DNA of 11,835 nucleotides from Verrucomicrobiota bacterium. GTDB lineage: Bacteria > Verrucomicrobiota > Verrucomicrobiia > Opitutales > Opitutaceae. The stretch covers positions 1-11,835 of the forward strand of contig JAEZAD010000362.1 in NCBI GenBank assembly GCA_023430565.1. Reading direction: 5' to 3'. The first letter of the stretch is position 1; every line of letters begins with the position of its first letter. This document shows, one piece after another, positions 6,779-11,835 of the stretch. Both the position numbers and the translations under genes were made by a program. The notes beneath the pieces are model-generated. The model was not told where the DNA came from. It was given only the letters and a program-made list of their open reading frames with translations, and searched no databases.

Positions 6779-6811
6779 CCAAACGCCTCCCTTCTCCAGC
6801 CCCTTTCCCGA

Positions 6812-9376
6812 ATGTATACAGCGAGCGAAAAACTCTCCTCCGCCAACATCACGGACATCATGCAGACGGCCTACATCGATTACTCGATGTCCGTCATCAT
6901 CAGCCGCGCGCTGCCCGATGCCCGCGACGGCCTGAAGCCCGTCCAGCGCCGCGTCCTCTACGCGATGCTCCGCGAAGGCCTGCTGCACAACCGCCCCTTC
7001 GACAAATGCGCCGGCGTCGTCGGCGAAGTGCTGAAAAACTACCACCCGCACGGCGACTCCTCCGTCTACGACACCCTCGTCCGCATGGCCCAGCCCTGGG
7101 TCATGCGCTACCCGCTCATCGATCCCCAAGGCAACTTCGGCTCCGTCGACGGCGACCCCCCCGCCGCCTACCGCTACACCGAAGCCCGCCTCAACGAAAT
7201 CGCCGAAGACCTCCTCCGCGACATCGAGGAGGATACCGTCGACTTCGCGCCCAACTACAAGGAATCGACCACCGAGCCGACCGTCCTTCCCTCCGCGCTC
7301 CCGAATCTGTTGATGAACGGCTCCACGGGCATCGCCGTCGGCATGACGACGAACATCCCGCCGCACAACCTCGACGAGATCATCGACGCCACCTGCGCCA
7401 TCATCGACAAGCCCGGCATCTCCGTCGACGAACTCTGCACCATCGTCAAAGGCCCCGACTTCCCCACCGGCGGCGTCATCTCCGGCCGCGAAGGCATCCT
7501 CAGTTATCTGAAAACCGGCAAGGGCATCGTCCGCACCCGCGGCAAAGCCCACACCGAGGAACTGAAGGGCGGCATGGAGCAGATCGTTATCACGGAAATC
7601 CCGTATAACGTGAACCGCGCCACGCTCGTCACGCGCATCGCCGAACTCGTTTCCGACAAGGAAATCGACGGCATCCGCGACCTCCGCGACGAGTCCGACG
7701 AAAACACCCGCATCGTCGTCGAGCTCAAACGCGGCGAGCAGGCGAAGGTCGTCATCAACCAGCTCTTCCAGAAAACCGCCCTCGAATCCTCCTTCGGCGT
7801 CACGCTCCTCGCCCTCGACAAGCGCCGGCCGAAGCAGATGAACATCAAGGAGCTCATCGAGTGCTACATCGAGCACCGCCGCGATGTCGTCACCCGCCGC
7901 ACGAAGTATCGCCTCCAACGAGCCCTCGACCGAGCCCACATTCTCGAGGGCTACATCATCGCCCTCGACAACCTCGACGACTTCGTCCGCATCATCCGCG
8001 CCTCGCAAAACCGCGAGGAAGCCAAGGTGCGCTTGATGGCCAAATACCCGCTCTCCGAGCGCCAGACCGACGCCATCCTCGAACTCCGCCTCTACCAGCT
8101 CACCGGCCTCGAACGCGGCAAGATCGAAGCCGAATACGCCGAGCTCATGATTCTCATCGAGGAGCTCCGCAGCATCCTCGAGTCCGAACCGAAACTCCTC
8201 GGCGTGATCAAACAGGAGCTCGGCGAAATGAAGGCGAAATACTCCTCGCCCCGCCGCACGGAAATCATCGGCGCCGCCGGTGAATTCCGCATGGAAGACG
8301 TCATCCCCAACGAGGGCTGCGTCATCACCGTCTCCCACCTCGGCTTCATCAAACGCACGCCCGTCGCCGAATACCGCTCCCAGAAACGCGGCGGCAAGGG
8401 CGTCATCGGCGCCGAAACCTACGAGGAGGATTTCGTGGAGAACCTCTTCACCGCCTCCACGCACGACTACATCCTCTTCTTCACGAGCACCGGCCAGTGC
8501 CACGCGAAAAAGGTCTACGACGTCCCCGAAGGCACCCGCGCCTCGAAGGGCAAATCCGTCGCCTCCCTCCTCCGCCTCACCGAAAAGGAAAAGATCGCCG
8601 CCATGATCTGCGTGAAGGACTTCGGGCCCGATCGCTTCGTCGTCATGGCCACCAAGCAGGGCCTCATCAAGAAAACCGCCCTCGTCGAATACGAGTCAGC
8701 CACCCGCGAAGGCGGCATCCGCGGCATCCGCCTCAACGAGGGCGACGACATCATCGGCTGCATTCTTACGAACGGCGCCAACGAAATCGTCCTCGTTTCC
8801 CACAAGGGCCAGGCCGTCCGCTTCTTCGAAGGCGCCGCCGCCGCCGAGGAAACCGATGCCGTATCCACGGATTCAACACCGCCGATCGAAATCGAAGGCG
8901 CCGTCGCCGAAGCCGGCCCCCGCGAAGGCCTCCGCGCCATGGGCCGCGTCGCCGCCGGCGTCACCGGCATCCGCTTCAAAAAACCCGACGACTACCTCCA
9001 GGCCATCGAGGTCGGCGACCCGGAAGCCCGCCTGCTCGTCGCCCGCGAGGACGGCATCGGCAAGCGCACGCCCTTCGAAGACTACCGCCTCATTCGCCGT
9101 GGCGGCACCGGCGTCATCGCGATCGACCTCCCCGAAGACGGCTCCGTCAACGTCGCCGGCGCGCTCAGCGTCCGCGAAACCGACGAGGTCATGCTCCTCA
9201 CCGCGAAGGGCCAGAGCGTGCGTTGCCCCGTAAACACGATCCGCGAAACCGGCCGCGGCGCCAAAGGCGTCCGCCTCGTCAACCTCCAACCCGGCGACAA
9301 ACTCCTCGGCATCGCCCGCATCGTCGAAACCCCCGAAGAAACCGGCGCCGAACCTCCCGCCCCCACCGCTCCGTAA
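6812..9376 (+). CDS. gyrA: DNA gyrase subunit A (DNA breakage-reunion and wrapping subunit)
   Basis: DNA-cleaving subunit of gyrase, 854 residues. The catalytic tyrosine is Tyr122 in AYRYTEARL, the same number as in E. coli. The quinolone region reads HPHGDSSVYD with Ser83 and Asp87, the residues found in sensitive enzymes. The C-terminal beta-pinwheel shows six blade motifs, the first with the GyrA box QKRGGKG (524-530), which separates gyrase from topoisomerase IV ParC. Further blades carry GQCHAKK, GLIKKT, GQAVRF, GIGKRT and GQSVRC. In blade 4 about 33 extra residues (about 674-706, Ala/Glu/Pro-rich) separate VRFFE from LRAMGR. The start gives the standard ITDIMQTAYIDYSMSVIISRALPD beginning; no Shine-Dalgarno sequence is present and the leader is pyrimidine-rich. 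It probably belongs to one transcript with gyrB, despite the cassette between them, and is followed by a strong terminator. Confidence 0.97.
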   Translation: MYTASEKLSSANITDIMQTAYIDYSMSVIISRALPDARDGLKPVQRRVLYAMLREGLLHNRPFDKCAGVVGEVLKNYHPHGDSSVYDTLVRMAQPWVMRYPLIDPQGNFGSVDGDPPAAYRYTEARLNEIAEDLLRDIEEDTVDFAPNYKESTTEPTVLPSALPNLLMNGSTGIAVGMTTNIPPHNLDEIIDATCAIIDKPGISVDELCTIVKGPDFPTGGVISGREGILSYLKTGKGIVRTRGKAHTEELKGGMEQIVITEIPYNVNRATLVTRIAELVSDKEIDGIRDLRDESDENTRIVVELKRGEQAKVVINQLFQKTALESSFGVTLLALDKRRPKQMNIKELIECYIEHRRDVVTRRTKYRLQRALDRAHILEGYIIALDNLDDFVRIIRASQNREEAKVRLMAKYPLSERQTDAILELRLYQLTGLERGKIEAEYAELMILIEELRSILESEPKLLGVIKQELGEMKAKYSSPRRTEIIGAAGEFRMEDVIPNEGCVITVSHLGFIKRTPVAEYRSQKRGGKGVIGAETYEEDFVENLFTASTHDYILFFTSTGQCHAKKVYDVPEGTRASKGKSVASLLRLTEKEKIAAMICVKDFGPDRFVVMATKQGLIKKTALVEYESATREGGIRGIRLNEGDDIIGCILTNGANEIVLVSHKGQAVRFFEGAAAAEETDAVSTDSTPPIEIEGAVAEAGPREGLRAMGRVAAGVTGIRFKKPDDYLQAIEVGDPEARLLVAREDGIGKRTPFEDYRLIRRGGTGVIAIDLPEDGSVNVAGALSVRETDEVMLLTAKGQSVRCPVNTIRETGRGAKGVRLVNLQPGDKLLGIARIVETPEETGAEPPAPTAP

Positions 9377-9393
9377 CTCCCTCCTCAGCAGGT

Positions 9394-9408
9394 CGGATCT
9401 CCGATCCG
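9394..9408. other. Small perfect hairpin after gyrA
   Basis: CGGATC and GATCCG pair around a 3-base loop. It lies 17 bases after the gyrA stop and before the main terminator. It has no T run, so alone it is not a terminator; it could protect the 3' end or be a short dispersed palindrome. Confidence 0.3.
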
Positions 9409-9421
9409 CTCTCTTCCCCCC

Positions 9422-9453
9422 GGCCCGCTCCTCCGAGCGGGCCTTTTCTTTTT
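9422..9453 (+). terminator. Rho-independent terminator of gyrA (gyrB-gyrA operon)
   Basis: A perfect GC-rich stem of nine pairs (GGCCCGCTC with GAGCGGGCC, 9422-9430 and 9435-9443) closes a 4-base loop and is followed by TTTTCTTTTT. It lies 45 bases after the gyrA stop and separates the gyrase genes from the sigma factor operon. Confidence 0.92.
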
Positions 9454-9564
9454 CCCGACTCTGTGCCTCCGTAATTCACCTCCCCCCCCGATCCTTCCTC
9501 GTTTTCTCGGTTACCTTCGGTGAACCAGGTTTCCCAAGCTGAATCCGCCGCCATCACCCCCGCG

Positions 9565-9570
9565 TATAAT
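9565..9570 (+). promoter_or_regulatory. Consensus -10 box (TATAAT) before the exported-protein gene
   Basis: A perfect TATAAT occurs only 8 bases before the ATG at 9579, in otherwise very GC-rich DNA. A start of transcription at the normal distance would fall at about 9577-9579, on or next to the ATG. The position 17 bases upstream (9542-9547, AATCCG) does not resemble a -35 box, so the promoter is not fully supported. Confidence 0.5.
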
Positions 9571-9578
9571 TGAATAAC

Positions 9579-10088
9579 ATGAAACGTCGCACCTTACTCC
9601 CCCTCCTTCTTCTCTCCCTCCTCGCGTCCGCTTCAGCCCTCATCGCCGCCGACACGAAGTCCGCGCCCGCCGACGACACCCGCCGCACCCTGACGGTGAC
9701 CGTCGTCGAACCCGTCGAGCGCAATCCCGGCAACGACGAGTTCTTTCACCGCGTCGCCCGCGTCTTCACCGACGTCTTCGAAGCCCGCAAATGGCCGGTC
9801 AAAATCGAAGTCGAGCGCTTCGGCGCCAACCAGCCCGAATTCGATCTTGAACTGCGCGTCTTCCTTCAGCCCATCCGCGAGGAAACGTCGGGAGACCTCA
9901 CCTTCCGCGCCTGGATGACCCTCTACGAACGCGGCACCAAACACGATTTCGGCGTCATCACCCATCGCGACTATCCCCGCGCCGGCCGCAACACGAGCGA
10001 TGTGCTCGACGACGTCGTGCGCGCCGCCGCCGCCAACGTGGCCAGGAAAATCGAAACGGTCCTCTCCCCCCCCGCCGCGTCAAACTAA
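9579..10088 (+). CDS. Exported protein of unknown function, first gene of the sigma factor operon
   Basis: Predicted 169-residue protein that I do not recognise. Residues 1-24 form a typical Sec signal peptide: MKRR, then the hydrophobic stretch LLPLLLLSLLASASALIAA, with cleavage likely after Ala23 or Ala24. The mature part (about 145 residues) is mixed alpha/beta without cysteines. It has a beta strand LTVTVVEPVE, a helix-like FHRVARVFTDVFEARKW, and charged strands, and ends in an amphipathic helix (VLDDVVRAAAANVARKIETVL). A TTG three codons upstream is also in frame but lies over the TATAAT box, so the ATG is preferred. No ribosome binding site is seen. The gene ends 14 bases before the ECF sigma factor gene on the same strand, so it is probably co-transcribed. 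It may be regulated by that sigma factor or be an envelope partner of the anti-sigma factor; neither can be shown from sequence. Confidence 0.8.
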   Translation: MKRRTLLPLLLLSLLASASALIAADTKSAPADDTRRTLTVTVVEPVERNPGNDEFFHRVARVFTDVFEARKWPVKIEVERFGANQPEFDLELRVFLQPIREETSGDLTFRAWMTLYERGTKHDFGVITHRDYPRAGRNTSDVLDDVVRAAAANVARKIETVLSPPAASN

Positions 10089-10102
10089 CCTCGCCACCCG
10101 CC

Positions 10103-10690
10103 GTGTCCGCGCCACCGGCAACGTTCGACGATCGCGCCACCGAGGACGCCCGCCTGGTCGTCCGCATCGCCGCGGGCGACCGCGCCGCCTTTCGCGATCT
10201 CTACGCCCGCTACAGCGGCCCGCTCTTCTCGGTCGCCGTTCGCATGCTCCACGACACCGGCGCCGCCGAGGAAGCGCTCCAGGACACATTCCTCAAACTT
10301 TGGCGCAACGCCGCTTCCTTCGATCCGCAAAAAGCCCGCCCCTTCACCTGGGCCCTCACCATCGCGCGCCGCACCTGCATCGACCAACTCCGCAAATCCG
10401 CCCGCCGTCCCCACGCCGATTCGCTTTCCGATCCCGACTCGCCCCTCGACCTTCCCACGCCGGAAACCGCCCGCCGCTCCGCCGAACATCACGACGACAC
10501 CGCCCGGCTCCGCGACGCCCTCGCCACCTTGCCCGACCTGCAGCGCCGCGCGCTCGACCTCGCGCTCTTCTCCGGCCTCTCACACCCGCAGATCGCCGAA
10601 AAAATCCGTCAACCCGTCGGCACCGTGAAAACCTGGATCCGTCGCGGTCTTCTCCAGCTCCGCGACACCCTCAATCCCGCCGCGTCATGA
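10103..10690 (+). CDS. RNA polymerase sigma factor, ECF (sigma-70) family
   Basis: Alternative sigma factor of 195 residues that would direct RNA polymerase to a small set of promoters. Sigma region 2 spans about 30-102, with the core-binding and -10-contacting stretch AAEEALQDTFLKLWRNAASF and then WALTIARRTCIDQLRKSARR. Region 4 spans about 138-190, with a helix-turn-helix at 159-187 (LSHPQIAEKI, then GTVKTWIRRGLLQLR) for the -35 box. Between them is a Pro/Ser/Asp-rich linker. The start is GTG at 10103; the in-frame TAA at 10086-10088 rules out any earlier start. There is no Shine-Dalgarno sequence. Its stop overlaps the anti-sigma start as ATGA, so the pair is translationally coupled and expected to be made in equal amounts. 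The RskA-type partner suggests a SigK-like ECF group, but the exact group and target genes are not determined. Confidence 0.94.
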   Translation: MSAPPATFDDRATEDARLVVRIAAGDRAAFRDLYARYSGPLFSVAVRMLHDTGAAEEALQDTFLKLWRNAASFDPQKARPFTWALTIARRTCIDQLRKSARRPHADSLSDPDSPLDLPTPETARRSAEHHDDTARLRDALATLPDLQRRALDLALFSGLSHPQIAEKIRQPVGTVKTWIRRGLLQLRDTLNPAAS

Positions 10691-11541
10691 TTCCCCTCGA
10701 CGAAGAATTCGCCACCCTCTACGTCCTCGACCAGCTCGAGCCCGCCGACCGCGCCGCCTTCGCGGCCCGCCTCGCACACGACCCCGCGCTCGCCGCCTTC
10801 GTCCACTCCCTGGAGCTCACCATCGAGCAACGCGTCCGCTCGCTCCCGCCACACACCCCGCCCGCCGACCTCCTCGCCCGCATCGAATCCCAACTCGAAA
10901 CCTCCTCGCCCGCAGGCCGCGAGCGCGCTCGCGCTCCCTCCGCCCCGTCGCGCGCCGTCGTCATCCATCACGCTTTCACCCGCTGGATCCTCCCCGCTGC
11001 CGCCGCCATCGCCCTCGGCGCCGCAACTTTCTTCTACCTCGATCGCCAGCGCGCCGCCGACACCCGTCCCGTCGTGCTCATCGTCGGCCTCGATCCGCAG
11101 CGCAACACCGTCACCGAACTTCCCCTGCACGACGCGTCCGCCGGCGCCGACGCCCGTTTCGTCCAGCTCGCCACCCTCGCCGAGCAGTTTTGGACCCGAC
11201 CCGAAAAACTCCCGCACGCCTCCGCCGCCACCGGCGAACGCCACGCCTACGCGCTCTTCGACCCCGCCACGCGCCAGGGCTTCATCGCCGTGCAACAACT
11301 CCCGTCTCAACCCGCCGGCAAACGCTACCACCTCTGGCTCGTCGACACCGCCACCGGCCGCGCGCTCGACGCCGGCAGCCTCCCCTCCGCCACCTCGCGC
11401 GGCCTCTATTTCTTCTCCCTCGACCCCGCCACGACTCCCGTATCCGCGCCCGTCCACTTTCTCATCACCGCCGAAGACGCCACCTCCGCTCCCCCGACCC
11501 GCCCCCGCGGCGAAGCCATCCTCGGCCGAACCCCCATTTAG
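10687..11541 (+). CDS. RskA-like membrane anti-sigma factor without a zinc motif
   Basis: Predicted single-pass membrane protein of 284 residues that would hold the preceding ECF sigma factor inactive. The ATG at 10687 overlaps the sigma stop (ATGA); the frame is open further upstream, over the sigma gene, but that part is spurious. Residues 1-70 form a helical N-terminal domain (LYVLDQLEPADRAAFAARL) like the sigma-binding domain of RskA-type proteins. It contains no cysteine, so the HxxxCxxC zinc motif of ZAS anti-sigma factors is absent. A linker (72-98) is Ser/Ala/Arg-rich. The membrane helix is about 100-118 (WILPAAAAIALGAATFFYLD). The outer domain resembles the RskA C-terminal domain (PF10099), with GFIAVQQLPSQPAGKRYHLWLVD and DAGSLPSA. 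Release of the sigma factor probably requires proteolysis of this protein after an envelope signal, as in other family members. It ends 57 bases before a convergent gene. Confidence 0.88.
   Translation: MIPLDEEFATLYVLDQLEPADRAAFAARLAHDPALAAFVHSLELTIEQRVRSLPPHTPPADLLARIESQLETSSPAGRERARAPSAPSRAVVIHHAFTRWILPAAAAIALGAATFFYLDRQRAADTRPVVLIVGLDPQRNTVTELPLHDASAGADARFVQLATLAEQFWTRPEKLPHASAATGERHAYALFDPATRQGFIAVQQLPSQPAGKRYHLWLVDTATGRALDAGSLPSATSRGLYFFSLDPATTPVSAPVHFLITAEDATSAPPTRPRGEAILGRTPI
10918..10933. repeat. 16-bp perfect palindrome inside the anti-sigma linker
   Basis: CGCGAGCGCGCTCGCG is its own reverse complement and encodes part of the Arg/Ala-rich linker before the membrane helix. In such GC-rich DNA it may be chance, or a REP-like insertion tolerated in a flexible linker. 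Confidence 0.3.
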
Positions 11542-11555
11542 CGCCTTCCGCGCGT

Positions 11556-11582
11556 CCCGTAGCTACGAGCGTGAGCGAGTGG
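11556..11582. repeat. Possible dispersed repeat between convergent genes (CGTAGCTACGAGCG type)
   Basis: The stretch has the palindrome CGTAGCTACG (11559-11568) followed by AGCGTGAGCGAGTGG. I recall similar motifs in intergenic regions of Opitutaceae-like genomes, but only one copy is in the window. It lies between the convergent anti-sigma and monooxygenase-like genes, where no intrinsic terminator is seen. Confidence 0.3.
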
Positions 11583-11598
11583 ATGCTCCCTCGTTCGA

Positions 11599-11835
11599 TC
11601 ACGTTTCCACCGCAAGCGCCCATCCATGCGAATGCCTTAGCCGCAGAATCTGCACCCGCTCCGGCAGCTCGACGAGAAACTCTGAATCGCGCGGCAGGTG
11701 GTGAATCTCCGTCGGATCGCCGCCCGTAAACGCGCTCATCGCCTCGGCGCTTTCCCAATACGAAATCGTCACGAACTCCGTCTCGTCATCGCGATCCTCC
11801 CGAAACGTCTGCACCGCGACCGCCTTCTCGATCAG
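11599..11835 (-). CDS. Antibiotic biosynthesis monooxygenase-fold protein, N-terminus cut by window edge
   Basis: The frame is open from the right edge down to a TGA at 11599-11601, leaving 78 residues of the C-terminal part. The sequence ETEFVTISYWESAEAMSAFTG, followed by DPTEIHHLPRDSEFLVELPERVQILRL, matches the pattern of small ABM-fold (dimeric alpha-beta barrel) proteins, in which a WxSxEAMxAF-like helix is characteristic. Such proteins include quinol-type monooxygenases and heme-degrading enzymes, but most are of unknown substrate. An internal GTG at 11814 could serve as start, but the reading upstream of it (LIEKAVAV) continues the expected fold, so the real start is outside the window. 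The gene converges on the anti-sigma gene. Fold assignment is fairly likely; the substrate cannot be told. Confidence 0.72.
   Translation of the reverse strand: MIEKAVAVQTFREDRDDETEFVTISYWESAEAMSAFTGGDPTEIHHLPRDSEFLVELPERVQILRLRHSHGWALAVET

Larger units (their letters stand above)
6231..6779 (+). mobile_element. Candidate small repeat-bounded cassette carrying a GxxExxY gene
   Basis: A 549-bp unit sits between gyrB and gyrA. Its outer ends are a perfect 13-bp inverted repeat, GTTAAGCGCGAAG at 6231-6243 and CTTCGCGCTTAAC at 6767-6779. The inverted similarity continues inward over about 40 bases with about 32 matches. The only gene inside is the GxxExxY protein. No transposase is visible and no clear target-site duplication is found. 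Mobility is therefore inferred from the boundaries, the single-gene cargo and the interruption of a common gene pair. Confidence 0.35.

Noticed and set aside
6231..6779. Classical insertion sequence
   Set aside because: There is no transposase and no target-site duplication, and the only gene is a GxxExxY protein; only a tentative cassette is claimed.
6620..8503. Long open frame (627 codons) on the - strand opposite gyrA
   Set aside because: Same codon-bias artefact; it also runs through the repeats and has no recognisable motif.
3666..9376. ParE/ParC (topoisomerase IV) instead of gyrase
   Set aside because: The GyrA box QKRGGKG and a full six-blade C-terminal domain in the A subunit indicate gyrase.
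9570..9578. TTG start three codons before the ATG of the exported protein
   Set aside because: It overlaps the TATAAT box and would place Asn residues before the basic signal-peptide start; MKRR at 9579 is a better N-terminus.
10000..10686. Upstream extension of the anti-sigma gene
   Set aside because: It lies over the sigma factor gene in another frame and is Arg/Pro-rich; the ATGA overlap start is far more likely.

Overview
The window looks like chromosomal DNA of a high-GC verrucomicrobial bacterium, most likely of the Opitutaceae or a close relative. I infer this from the strong preference for C-ending codons, the pairing of a PilW-like pseudopilin with a PilX-like surface protein, a GxxExxY gene bordered by CTTCGCG-type repeats, and the general style of the gyrase proteins. 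No 16S rRNA or other direct taxonomic marker is present, so the lineage is inferred.

Layout from left to right. Positions 1-2040 hold the end of a cluster on the + strand for type IV pilin-like proteins: the tail of one gene, a PilW-like prepilin with a clear prepilin peptidase site, and a large PilX-like protein with a C-terminal repetitive beta region. Positions 2041-2210 are intergenic and carry one copy of a widespread dispersed repeat. The - strand then carries the RNase P RNA gene rnpB (about 2211-2678) and, upstream of it in the same orientation, a coiled-coil plus zinc-ribbon protein of the COG1579/CdsZ type (2781-3500). A 165-bp divergent intergenic region separates this from gyrB (3666-6230) and gyrA (6812-9376), both complete and intact, with a strong intrinsic terminator after gyrA (9422-9453).

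The most unusual part is the 581-bp gap between gyrB and gyrA. It holds a GxxExxY-family protein (PD-(D/E)XK nuclease-like) bracketed by inverted repeats. The left repeat abuts the gyrB stop codon. The right side has two almost identical 39-bp copies, and the first encodes the C-terminal end of the protein. The unit resembles a small nuclease-plus-repeat cassette and may be mobile or formerly mobile. It contains no recognisable transposase.

Positions 9565-11541 form a compact unit: a TATAAT box 8 nt before the ATG of a small exported protein of unknown function, then an ECF sigma factor gene, then an RskA-like membrane anti-sigma factor gene whose start overlaps the sigma stop by ATGA. The two proteins probably form a membrane-tethered signalling pair. 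The exported protein is either its target or an accessory part. At the right edge a - strand gene, cut by the window, encodes a putative antibiotic biosynthesis monooxygenase-fold protein.

Most starts here lack a recognisable Shine-Dalgarno sequence, and several coding regions have long open frames on the opposite strand that are by-products of the codon bias.
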